NCBI GenBank assembly: GCA_005883955.1
Contig: VAXH01000084.1
Span: 1-36,074, forward strand
Source: Actinomycetota bacterium
GTDB taxonomy: Bacteria; Actinomycetota; Thermoleophilia; Gaiellales; Gaiellaceae
DNA length: 36,074 nucleotides
Direction: 5' to 3'
The position numbers and the translations under genes were made by a program. The notes beneath the pieces are model-generated. The model ran no database searches. It had not been told where the DNA came from and worked only from the letters and a program-made list of their open reading frames with translations. This document shows, one piece after another, positions 1 through 6,437 of the stretch (the first letter of the stretch is position 1; every line of letters starts with the position of its first letter).

Positions 1-174
1 CGGCTTGGTCGACCCCGGCGGGACCGGGTAGCCCCCGCCTTCGACCGGCGAGCTCGCCACGACGTTCGTGCCGACGAACGTCCAAGACGGACTCGCCCCG
101 CTCGTCATCGCAAAGACGCCCGCTACCGCGCCAGCCGTCAGCAGCCCGGCGGCGATTACCAGCACTCTCTTCAC
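1..174 (-). CDS. Secreted protein, N-terminal part only (runs off the window)
   Basis: The first 58 codons are visible; the rest lies beyond the left edge. The GTG start is preceded by a strong Shine-Dalgarno (GGAGGGGGA, about 5 nt away), which fixes the start. The N-terminus has the shape of a signal peptide or anchor: Lys-Arg at residues 2-3, a hydrophobic stretch at about 4-23 (VLVIAAGLLTAGAVAGVFAM), then a polar Ser/Thr/Gly/Pro-rich region. No domain can be recognised in what is visible. Export from the cytoplasm is inferred from the signal alone. It lies about 150 nt downstream of dapA on the same strand, with a hairpin between them, so it is probably a separate transcript. Confidence 0.7.
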   Translation of the reverse strand, partial: MKRVLVIAAGLLTAGAVAGVFAMTSGASPSWTFVGTNVVASSPVEGGGYPVPPGSTKP

Positions 175-289
175 GGTTCTCCCCCTCCGTTCGAGATATT
201 CCGCACTTGATGTAGGGCGCAGGTTATTCCCCCAGCAAGCCGCGCGCCGCGGGTGCGACTGGTCATACGGGGAGAATCCGGCGTTTTCC

Positions 290-317
290 CTGGGCGGCGG
301 CCGCGGCCGTCGCCCAG
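290..317 (-). terminator. GC-rich hairpin just after dapA
   Basis: CTGGGCG (290-296) pairs with CGCCCAG (311-317), with further GC pairing possible inside the loop. It begins 7 nt after the dapA stop on the minus strand. There is no U-run after the stem, so it may act as a weak or 3'-end-stabilising structure rather than a classical intrinsic terminator. Confidence 0.35.
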
Positions 318-324
318 AGGCCGA

Positions 325-1206
325 CTACGCGCGCGCCGGTTCGACGATGCCGAGGCGCTCGAGGCAGTCGCGGATCTGCGCCTTCTCGTCGTCGCTGGCC
401 TCGACGAGCGGCAGCCTGAGGCCGCCGACGTCGTGGCCGACCAGGTTGAGCGCGGCCTTGATCTGAATCGGCCCCGTCGTCACCGCGAGCAGCTCGTACG
501 CGGGGCCAAGCTCCTCGTCGATCTGCCTCGCCCCCTCCCGGTCCCCTTCCCGGAACCGCCGAACCATCTCTTTCACCTGCGGGCCGACGACATGCGTGTG
601 CACGCAGACGCCGCCCTTGCCGCCCACCTCGAGGAACGGGTAGACGATGTTGTCGTCGCCCGCGTAGAGGTCGAGGCCGAGCTCGACGATCCGCCGTGCC
701 TGCTCGAGGTCGTCGTTCGCCTGCTTGACCGAGGTCACGTTCGGGATCTCGGCGAGCCGGGCCATCGTCTCGGGCTCGATGTTGACGACGACTCGGGAGG
801 GAATGTTGTAGACCATCACCGGCCGGTCGGTCGACTCGGCGACCGCCTTGAAGTGCTCGACGATCCCGCGGGGCGGCGGCTTGTTGTAGTACGGGGTCAC
901 CACGAGGAAGCCGTGGGCGCCGGCCTCGTGCGCCTGCTCGGTCAGGTGAATCGAGTGGGCGGTCGAGTTCGTGCCGGTTCCGGCCAGCACGGTCGCTCGA
1001 TCTCCGATCGAGTCAGTCGCGGCTCGCAGCAGCTCCACGCGCTCATCGTCGGAGAGGGTCGGCGACTCGCCGGTCGTCCCACTGACGACGACCCCGTCGG
1101 AGCCGTTGTCGACCAGGTAGGCGCAGAGCTCGCGGTACCGCTCGTAGTCGACGGCGCCGTCGGCGTCGAAAGGTGTGACGGTCGCGGTCAGGACCTCGCC
1201 GAGCAC
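325..1206 (-). CDS. dapA: 4-hydroxy-tetrahydrodipicolinate synthase
   Basis: Condenses pyruvate with aspartate semialdehyde, the first committed step of the diaminopimelate/lysine pathway, in the cytoplasm. The 293-residue length is typical of this TIM-barrel aldolase family. Visible signatures are GTTGE at 43-47 (substrate carboxylate binding), Tyr107 in TPYYNKP, Tyr133 in VYNIPSR and the Schiff-base Lys161 in SVKQAND. The GTG start has GGAGGAG 12 nt upstream, a slightly long spacing, but no better start is visible. It is divergent from an acetyltransferase gene whose start is only 35 nt away, so the promoters of the two genes must overlap each other or the coding ends. dapB lies 1.3 kb upstream on the same strand, separated by acetyltransferase genes. 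Confidence 0.95.
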   Translation of the reverse strand: MLGEVLTATVTPFDADGAVDYERYRELCAYLVDNGSDGVVVSGTTGESPTLSDDERVELLRAATDSIGDRATVLAGTGTNSTAHSIHLTEQAHEAGAHGFLVVTPYYNKPPPRGIVEHFKAVAESTDRPVMVYNIPSRVVVNIEPETMARLAEIPNVTSVKQANDDLEQARRIVELGLDLYAGDDNIVYPFLEVGGKGGVCVHTHVVGPQVKEMVRRFREGDREGARQIDEELGPAYELLAVTTGPIQIKAALNLVGHDVGGLRLPLVEASDDEKAQIRDCLERLGIVEPARA

Positions 1207-1241
1207 GGTTCGATGTTACTCCTCCGCTTAGATTGACCTGC

Positions 1242-1667
1242 ATGGAGTGCCGCCCCGCGAGCGCCGAGGACGTGGCCCGGGTCTCGGAGCTGCTCGAGCA
1301 ACTCGGCTATGCGGCTTCGCCCGAGGTGGTCGGACGTCGACTGCAGGCCCTCACGGCCTCGCCTCACGACGACGTCTGGGTCGCCGAGCGCGACGAGACG
1401 GTCGTCGGCCTGGTCGCGATTCACGTCTCGCGCTCGCTGGAGTACGACGGCGACATCGGGAAGGTGAGTGCGATCGTCGTCGACGAGGCAGCGCGCCGCC
1501 AGGGAGTCGGCGAGCAGTTGATGGTGCTCGCGGAGCGCGAGGCCCGGCGGCGCGGGTGCGTGCTGCTTTTCCTGACGACAGCGGAGCGCCGCACGGACGC
1601 GCACGCCTTCTACCGGAGGCTCGGGTTCGAGGAGACGGGCAGGAGGTTCGCGAAGGAACTCGACTAA
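1242..1667 (+). CDS. GNAT-family N-acetyltransferase
   Basis: A 141-residue protein with the GNAT fold. The acetyl-CoA pyrophosphate loop is seen as RRQGVGEQLM (motif A, R/Q-x-x-G-x-G), preceded by the beta-4 strand GKVSAIVVDEAAR. The C-terminal motif HAFYRRLGFEETGRRF is the usual GNAT ending with the conserved Tyr. The substrate cannot be told; RimI-like or small-molecule acetylation are both possible. I chose ATG 1242 (MECRPAS); an in-frame TTG at 1233 is the alternative. No Shine-Dalgarno precedes the ATG, so the mRNA may be leaderless. It is the only plus-strand gene in the dap region and faces a second acetyltransferase that ends 46 nt away. Confidence 0.85.
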   Translation: MECRPASAEDVARVSELLEQLGYAASPEVVGRRLQALTASPHDDVWVAERDETVVGLVAIHVSRSLEYDGDIGKVSAIVVDEAARRQGVGEQLMVLAEREARRRGCVLLFLTTAERRTDAHAFYRRLGFEETGRRFAKELD

Positions 1668-1713
1668 CGGAAGTCGGATCGGGGTGGCAACGGCACGAGA
1701 TCCCCCAAGCGCT

Positions 1714-2172
1714 CTAGGTCTGACGATCGACCGGTAGCCAGTAGTCGACCCACTGCTCGCGGGTCGCGCCGACGCGATCGTAGACCTTCATCGCGGCGGC
1801 ATTGTCCGTAGCGGTCTGCCAGGTAAGTTTCCCCGCGCCGTGCGCAGCGCATTCGGCGCGGCAGGCCGCGATCAAGGCCTCGGCGACTCCCGTGCCGCGC
1901 GCCTCCGGGGCGACATAGAGGTCGTTCATGACGCCGATCCGCTCCGCGCTCGTCGTCGCCCAGCTCCAGAAGATCGTCGCGAAGCCGACGGCGCGCCCTC
2001 CGTTCCGTGCCAGCAGTTGGACGCCCTCGCGCTCGGGATCGGCGATCAGCGCTCGCGACAAAGCAAGCAGCGCTTCGTCGCTCGGGTCGACCTCGTAGAA
2101 GTGGCAGTAGGCGCGCATGAGCGGCAACAGTTCGATGAGGTCGCCCTCGGCGACGCGCGCGATCTCCGCCAT
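1714..2172 (-). CDS. GNAT-family N-acetyltransferase, coupled to the upstream YCII-like gene
   Basis: 152 residues from ATG 2172. Motif A is EARGTGVAEALIAACRAEC, after the strand GVMNDLYVAP; the C-terminal part has TATDNAAAMKVYDRVGA, the conserved Asn/Tyr region of GNAT enzymes. It resembles the subgroup with an FWSWATTSAERIGVMNDLYV core; the acceptor substrate is unknown. The start is fixed by a TGATG junction: the TGA of the upstream alpha+beta-barrel reading frame (2174-2172) shares its A with this ATG, a layout for translational coupling. A GTG at 2184 is an alternative. It closes the M16-dapB-YCII-GNAT run and converges on the plus-strand GNAT gene; no sequence similarity between the two beyond the fold was noticed. 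Confidence 0.85.
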   Translation of the reverse strand: MAEIARVAEGDLIELLPLMRAYCHFYEVDPSDEALLALSRALIADPEREGVQLLARNGGRAVGFATIFWSWATTSAERIGVMNDLYVAPEARGTGVAEALIAACRAECAAHGAGKLTWQTATDNAAAMKVYDRVGATREQWVDYWLPVDRQT

Positions 2173-2551
2173 CAGCGCCGCCACCAGAAGCGCGGGTCCT
2201 GCGGCTCCTCGGCCGCCAGTTCCTCGAGCGCCCGGCCCGCGTACTCCTTCGCGGTCATTTTCATCTGCGCTGCGAATCCGGTCGCCGCCAGCGAGAACGT
2301 CAGGCCGTGGACGCGCAGGTCCCAGCCCTCGAGCGGCCCCGGATCTTCGAGCAGCGCCCGGGCCTCTTCGTCGGGGACGTCGAAGACCGCCAGCCCCCCA
2401 TGCGGCGCGCCGGTGAAGTGGTCATGAAGACGACGATGCCGCGCTGCCGGTCCGAGATGTATTCGTTCAGAAGCTCGTTCGCCTGACGCGCGCTCACGTC
2501 CTGCGGCGCGAGGGCGTAGACGAGGTAGCAGCGGCGCTGGGAGGGGCTCAC
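2172..2551 (-). pseudogene. YCII-like alpha+beta barrel protein, apparent frameshift
   Basis: The gene begins at GTG 2551, overlapping the dapB stop (GTGA), and encodes MSPSQRRCYLVYALAP through GIVVF. At about 2421-2428 the coherent protein jumps frame: continuing in the next frame gives DHFTGAPHGGLAVFDVPDEE and then a sensible Ala/Glu-rich C-terminus ending RFWWRR and TGA at 2174-2172. In the original frame the sequence degenerates into Arg/Ser-rich residues and stops at 2300. One missing base, or two extra, would restore a product of about 126 residues. Size, the YLVYALAP beta strand and the HGGLAVFDV segment suggest a YCII/dimeric alpha+beta barrel protein; this family assignment is tentative. 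The intact coupling at both ends argues for a sequencing or assembly error or a very recent mutation. No slippery heptamer is evident. Confidence 0.7.
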
Positions 2552-3192
2552 TCGCCGAGCAGTCGGTCGAGACCGATGGTGAGGCCGGGTGGGAGTGTGT
2601 GCAGACGATCGAGCGCGAGCAGGACGCCGGGAAGGAACGCCTCGCGGGAGAAGGTGTCGTGTCGGATGGTCAGCAGTTGGCCCTCGCCGCCGAGTAGAAC
2701 CTCCTGGTGAGCGACCAGGCCCGGCAGCCGCACCGAGTGGATCGGCGGCTCGCCCGGCAGGCGCTCGGCCGTGGCGCGGGCAGTACCGGACGGCGCGTCC
2801 TTCTTGCCCTCGTGGTGGAGCTCGACGATCTCGGCCCGTGGCAGGTACTCGGCAGCCGCCTCGGCGAACCTCGTCATTAGCACGGCGCCGATCGCGAAGT
2901 TCGGAACGACGAGCAGCTGCAGCGAGCGATCCAATGCCAGCGCCTCGAGCTGCTCGAGCTCGGCGCCGGCGAGCCCGCTCGTGCCGACGATCGCCGGGAC
3001 GCCCTGCTCCAGGGCTCCGCGCGCGTTCCCCGCCGCCGCATCGGGCTGCGTGAAGTCGACCGCCGCGTCGAACCCGGAGAGGTCTGCCTCTTCCCCAGGC
3101 CCGATCCCGCGGACATCGTGCCCAGCCGCCTCGAGTGCCGGCGCCAAAACGGACCCGACCTTGCCCCGGTGCCCGAAGAGGGCGACCTTCAT
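2548..3192 (-). CDS. dapB: 4-hydroxy-tetrahydrodipicolinate reductase (short form)
   Basis: Reduces the DapA product with NAD(P)H, the second step of the diaminopimelate branch. The dinucleotide-binding loop GHRGKVG (7-13) and the catalytic signature ELHHEGKKDAPSGTA (124-138, His-His and Lys) are intact, as are PNFAIGAVLM and the C-terminal GLVAHQEVLLG and TIRHD segments. At 214 residues it is about 30 shorter than the mycobacterial enzyme as I recall it; the shortening lies mainly between DAPSGTA and PIHSVRL, where the family usually has a variable loop. The active-site elements suggest it is functional. ATG 3192 lies 1 nt after the M16 peptidase stop, and its TGA overlaps the next gene's GTG, so it sits mid-operon. 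Confidence 0.95.
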   Translation of the reverse strand: MKVALFGHRGKVGSVLAPALEAAGHDVRGIGPGEEADLSGFDAAVDFTQPDAAAGNARGALEQGVPAIVGTSGLAGAELEQLEALALDRSLQLLVVPNFAIGAVLMTRFAEAAAEYLPRAEIVELHHEGKKDAPSGTARATAERLPGEPPIHSVRLPGLVAHQEVLLGGEGQLLTIRHDTFSREAFLPGVLLALDRLHTLPPGLTIGLDRLLGE

Positions 3193-3193
3193 C

Positions 3194-4486
3194 CTAAGCC
3201 GCCCGCGCGAGCTCCGGGTTCACCCGCTCGACTGCGGCCAGAAAGCGCTTCTCGCTTGGCCCGATGCCCGCAGCGGACAGCTTCTCGGGCGTCAGCAGGA
3301 CCCCCGCCAGATCGGCCAGCTCCTCGGCCTCGACTGCCTCGATCTCCGCGATGATCCGATCGATCGAGAGCAGTTCCGTGTCCGAGATCAGCGACTTCCC
3401 CAGTCGGCTCATCCGGTTCGATGTCGATTCCATCGAGAGCATGATCCGGCCTTTCATGTTCTCCTTGGCGCGCTCTAACTCGTCCGGCCGCAGGTTGCCG
3501 GCGGCGATGTCGGCGATCTGCTCGCGGGTGATCTCGAGGCAGTCGCGCAGGTTCTCCTCGCGCGTGCCGATGTAGACGCCGATCTGGCCCGTGTCCGTGT
3601 ACTGCGACGCAAAGCTGTAGACCGCGTAGGCCATCCCGCGCTTCTCGCGGATCTCCTGGAACAGGCGTGAGGAGGCCGAGCCGCCGAGGATCCCGTCGAG
3701 CAGGGAGGCGGCGAAGCGGCGTCGGTCCGAGCGCGAGATCCCCGGCGCGGCGAGGCAAACGTGGTACTGCTCGGTGTCCTTGCGCTGGAAGCGCAGGCCG
3801 GGCGCGGGCGCCTTGACGAGCGGCCTGCGCACGCGGGGGCCTTTCGGCTGGGGGGCGTGGAGTGCCTTCATCTGCGCGCGGTTCAGCAGGCGGAGCAAGG
3901 TCTCGTGCTGGACGTTCCCCGCGGCCGCGACGACAACGTTGCCGGGGAAGTACATCGCCTTGTGGTACGAGGTGATCGCCCTGCGACCGAGGGACGAGAT
4001 CACCTCGGCCGTGCCGATCACGGGCCGACCGAGCGGGTGCGAGCCGAACGTCGCCTCCTGGATCAGATCGTGGACGAGCTCCTGCGGCTGGTCCTCGTAC
4101 ATCGCGATCTCTTCGAGCACGACCTCGCGCTCGGCATCGAGCTCCGCGAAGCCAGGGGCGAAGACCATCTCCCCCATCACATCGAGCGCGGTCTGCAGCT
4201 GGTCGTCCGGCACACGCGCGTAGACGACTGTGTGCTCGCGCGAGGTGGCCGCGTTCAGCTCACCGCCGAGCGTGTCGAAGATCTCGGCGATCTGCTGGGC
4301 CGAGTACGAGGCCGTGCCCTTGAAGAGCAGGTGCTCGATGAAGTGTGAAACCCCGGCCCGGTCGGCCTTCTCGTCGCGGGAGCCGGCACCGATCCAGAAG
4401 CCAATTGCGACAGAGCGCACATGCGCCAGCCGCTCGGAGATGACGCGCTCGCCTGAATCGAGCTCGCTCAGGACGTACTTCTGCAC
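3194..4486 (-). CDS. M16 family zinc metallopeptidase (processing peptidase/PqqL-like)
   Basis: A 430-residue single-unit M16 protease. The inverted zinc motif HFIEH is at 48-52 (HxxEH), and the distal Glu ligand is in VVLEEI at about 125-126, the expected spacing. The C-terminal half carries the second M16 fold, with the GILGGSASSRLFQEIREKRG region seen in processing peptidases and in Bacillus MlpA. It probably degrades peptides or processes proteins; no signal peptide is visible. M16 genes commonly follow pnp in bacteria, but here about 7.8 kb separates them. The start is GTG 4486 with no clear Shine-Dalgarno. A palindrome lies 26 nt upstream. It heads the M16-dapB-YCII-GNAT run. Confidence 0.92.
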   Translation of the reverse strand: MQKYVLSELDSGERVISERLAHVRSVAIGFWIGAGSRDEKADRAGVSHFIEHLLFKGTASYSAQQIAEIFDTLGGELNAATSREHTVVYARVPDDQLQTALDVMGEMVFAPGFAELDAEREVVLEEIAMYEDQPQELVHDLIQEATFGSHPLGRPVIGTAEVISSLGRRAITSYHKAMYFPGNVVVAAAGNVQHETLLRLLNRAQMKALHAPQPKGPRVRRPLVKAPAPGLRFQRKDTEQYHVCLAAPGISRSDRRRFAASLLDGILGGSASSRLFQEIREKRGMAYAVYSFASQYTDTGQIGVYIGTREENLRDCLEITREQIADIAAGNLRPDELERAKENMKGRIMLSMESTSNRMSRLGKSLISDTELLSIDRIIAEIEAVEAEELADLAGVLLTPEKLSAAGIGPSEKRFLAAVERVNPELARAA

Positions 4487-4511
4487 GGGCGGATCGTACT
4501 CTCGCGGTCAG

Positions 4512-4527
4512 TCCCTCAAGTGAGGGA
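4512..4527. promoter_or_regulatory. Operator-like palindrome between divergent genes
   Basis: TCCCTCA-AG-TGAGGGA: two perfect 7-nt arms around a 2-nt centre. It sits between the M16 gene (start 4486, minus) and a small predicted membrane-protein gene (start 4554, plus). On the minus strand it overlaps a possible -35 (TTGAGG) upstream of a TACGAT element, but the 15-nt spacing is short. A repressor site is possible; the cognate regulator is unknown. Confidence 0.4.
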
Positions 4528-4553
4528 TGCCCCGCGCCGATAACTCCTAGGAC

Positions 4554-4964
4554 TTGGCTGCCGTCGCCGTCGAAAGCTCGCTCCAACTCAAGGCCCGCCT
4601 TCGCGCCGTTCCGCGAGAGCCTGCCGCTTGGGCCGGCGCTAGGCCTGTAGACGAGCCTGAGCCGGCCGCGAACGGGGACGTCAAGCCGTGGGAGCTGCAT
4701 TCTGAGCTCGCACTCGTCTGCCCCGAAGTCCGCGAATGTGCGCGCGAACTGCTGCCGGAGCGCGATCCAGACGCGTTTCTCGCAAGAGTTCGGGCACCGG
4801 TCTTGCGTCCAGCCGGCACCGTCGACGAAGCTCAAGACGCGACGAGCCTGCCGGTGGCCGTCGCCGGCTACGCGCTTTGGCGGCTGGCCGAGACTGTGCG
4901 ATCTGGGCTCGTCGCCGTCGCGGCGGTAGTCGCGCTGGCGGTGCTCGCCCAGGTTCTGCACTGA
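4554..4964 (+). CDS. Small predicted membrane-anchored protein, unknown function
   Basis: An open frame of 136 residues from a TTG start. Codon use matches a real gene of this genome (mostly G/C in third positions), whereas the opposite strand yields low-complexity Arg/Ser-rich products. The predicted protein has an acidic, Glu/Arg-rich soluble part (residues 1-105, with PWELHSELALVCPEVRECAR and LLPERDPDAFLARVRAPVL) and one C-terminal hydrophobic segment (GLVAVAAVVALAVLAQVL). This would give a tail-anchored topology or an anti-sigma-factor-like layout, but no family is recognised. The Shine-Dalgarno is weak (AGGA). It is divergent from the M16 gene and upstream of the secreted-protein pair. 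Confidence 0.5.
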   Translation: MAAVAVESSLQLKARLRAVPREPAAWAGARPVDEPEPAANGDVKPWELHSELALVCPEVRECARELLPERDPDAFLARVRAPVLRPAGTVDEAQDATSLPVAVAGYALWRLAETVRSGLVAVAAVVALAVLAQVLH

Positions 4965-5290
4965 CTTGGTCGCTGAGAGCGGGAAACTTGCACCCAACGC
5001 CCTGCCGCCGACCGGTGCGCCTGCTAATGTCGCGCGCTTCGTGGGCCAGACACGAACGTCGGGGGGCATCTGGCGCGGTCCGGAACGGGGGTTCCGGCGC
5101 CGTCAGAAGCTGGTCGTACCCCTTTTGGGGGTTATTCGACACGGCTGTTCCGACGATGCCCATGGAAACCAGATCGATGCGGGCGCGGGGTCGCGTCCGC
5201 TCGCACCGAAAGGTGTCTCGGTGTGGCTTGTCACGCCACCCCGGGACACAACTTCGACTCGCCGCCCCCTACCGAAAGGAAGTCGAATCG
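4965..5290 (+). other. 326-nt untranslated region upstream of secreted protein A
   Basis: No convincing gene is seen here. Two short consecutive hairpins can be drawn close to the downstream gene: CACCGA (5204-5209) with TCGGTG (5218-5223), and GTGGC (5223-5227) with GCCAC (5235-5239), which share G5223. The motif CGCACCGAAAGG at 5203 also occurs just upstream of the second paralogue at about 5907, so part of the leader was duplicated with the gene or is a shared element. No match to a riboswitch class that I know was found. Confidence 0.4.
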
Positions 5291-5731
5291 ATGAACCGCC
5301 GCATCGCCCATGCAGCGCAGATCGTCGCCTTCGTCCTCGCCCTCGCTCTCGTCCCCGCCGCGCTCGCGGCCGCGGGCGGCGGCCCGAGAGGTGGCGGCGG
5401 GAGCACGACCAGCAGCTCCAGCATTAGCGACCCAGTCATGGTCACCGACACGGGCACGCCCGGAGTCTCCTTCGGCGACACCGTGACGTTCAACGTCTCG
5501 ACGACGGCAACGACCCAGCCGTACGTCCACCTGGTGTGCTACCAGAACGGCGCCCTCGCCCTGGACAGCTGGCGGGGCTTCTGGGCCGGATCTATCGACA
5601 ACAACTGGAACTTCACGCTCGGCTCAGGAATGTGGAGTGGCGGAGCCGCCGACTGCACCGCGTATCTCGGCATGGACACGAAGAAGGGCTTCCAGAAGCT
5701 CGCCTCCACGGGCTTCCACGTAAACGCATAG
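5291..5731 (+). CDS. Small secreted protein A (tandem paralogue, two-Cys beta domain)
   Basis: 146 residues. A signal peptide is clear (Arg-Arg, then AAQIVAFVLALALVPAALA with cleavage near AAA), followed by a Gly/Ser linker at about 33-46 and a compact beta-rich domain. The domain has FGDTVTFNVSTTATTQPYV, LVCYQNGALALDSW and GSGMWSGGAADCTAYLG. The two cysteines (in LVCYQ and AADC) are conserved in the neighbouring paralogue and probably form a disulfide outside the cell. I do not recognise a named family; the pattern resembles an Ig-like or transthyretin-like secreted module. The Shine-Dalgarno is AAAGGAAG, 8 nt from the ATG. A strong intrinsic terminator follows, so A and B are separate transcripts. 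Confidence 0.85.
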   Translation: MNRRIAHAAQIVAFVLALALVPAALAAAGGGPRGGGGSTTSSSSISDPVMVTDTGTPGVSFGDTVTFNVSTTATTQPYVHLVCYQNGALALDSWRGFWAGSIDNNWNFTLGSGMWSGGAADCTAYLGMDTKKGFQKLASTGFHVNA

Positions 5732-5756
5732 GCGCGGCAGCGCAGAGAGATGTGGG

Positions 5757-5785
5757 AAGGGCGGCTCGGAAAGCCGCCCTTTTCT
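5757..5785 (+). terminator. Intrinsic terminator after secreted protein A
   Basis: AAGGGCGGCT (5757-5766) pairs perfectly with AGCCGCCCTT (5772-5781) around a 5-nt loop and runs into TTTTCTTCTTT on the plus strand. This is a textbook Rho-independent terminator. Confidence 0.9.
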
Positions 5786-5927
5786 TCTTTGTAAGACGGT
5801 TTTCCGACTAACACGCGGGGTCGATCACTCCGACCAGGGATACGTGTCCGCCACGGGGGCGACGAAGGACGTCATGACAGAAGGCTCTAGCCGTCCCTTC
5901 GGAGCCGCACCGAAAGGAGAACCCCCG

Positions 5928-6350
5928 ATGTTGACAAAGGCTGTACTTGCCGTATCGCTCGTCGCCGTCCTCGCATTCGCGGGTGCAGCGTTCGCCGGCA
6001 AGCCCTCTGGATCGTCGTCGATCGCAGGCCCTTACGTCATGGCCGCATCCCCGAGCGGATCTCCGCTGACGGCCACCTCCACGAGCACCCCGCACTACGG
6101 CGACACGATCACGTTCAGCGTCTCGACGACGGCCACGAACCAGCCGTTCGTGAACCTCGTCTGCTACCAGGGCGACGCGCTGGCCCTCAACAGCTGGGAT
6201 GCCTACTTCGGGCCTCTCAGCGGCCAGACCTTCGTCCTCGGCTCCGGGATGTGGGCCGGCGGAGCCGCCGACTGTACGGCGTACCTCGGCATGGACACGA
6301 GCAACAAGTACAAGGTGCTTGCGTCGACCAGCTTCCACGTCGACGCGTAG
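5928..6350 (+). CDS. Small secreted protein B (tandem paralogue of A)
   Basis: 140 residues. The signal peptide is LTKAVLAVSLVAVLAFAGAAFA, and the mature part starts near GKPSGSSS. The last 85 or so residues align with protein A almost without gaps: YGDTITFSVSTTATNQPFV, LVCYQGDALALNSW, LGSGMWAGGAADCTAYLGMD and SFHVDA. I estimate about two-thirds identity by eye, so this is a tandem duplication. The two cysteines are kept and the linker has diverged. The start is fixed by GAAAGGAGA, 6 nt from the ATG. Function is unknown. The pair also resembles the Ig-like segments at the C-terminus of the 1041-residue protein on the other strand in having a Cys-containing 'ADC' strand, but this is weak. Confidence 0.87.
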   Translation: MLTKAVLAVSLVAVLAFAGAAFAGKPSGSSSIAGPYVMAASPSGSPLTATSTSTPHYGDTITFSVSTTATNQPFVNLVCYQGDALALNSWDAYFGPLSGQTFVLGSGMWAGGAADCTAYLGMDTSNKYKVLASTSFHVDA

Positions 6351-6380
6351 CAGCCAGCTCGGATTTCACTCGAATGAGAG

Positions 6381-6408
6381 AGAGGCCCCGGCTTTCGCCG
6401 GGGCCTCT
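6381..6408. terminator. Strong hairpin between convergent secreted-protein genes
   Basis: AGAGGCCCCGGC (6381-6392) pairs perfectly with GCCGGGGCCTCT (6397-6408) around a TTTC tetraloop. It sits between protein B (plus, ends 6350) and the 1041-residue gene (minus, ends 6438). There is no long U-run on either side, but position and strength suggest a shared bidirectional terminator. Confidence 0.7.
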
Positions 6409-6437
6409 GTCGTTCGAGACCGGGTTGCTCCTTTCCG

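Noticed and set aside
4736-5290. Long N-terminal extension of secreted protein A (frame open from 4736)
   Set aside because: The extension is Arg/Ser-rich noise, and ATG 5291 has a good Shine-Dalgarno and begins a clear signal peptide.
5100-5290. A riboswitch upstream of secreted protein A
   Set aside because: Two short hairpins can be drawn, but no conserved core of a known class (c-di-GMP, ydaO, cobalamin, SAM and others) was recognised.
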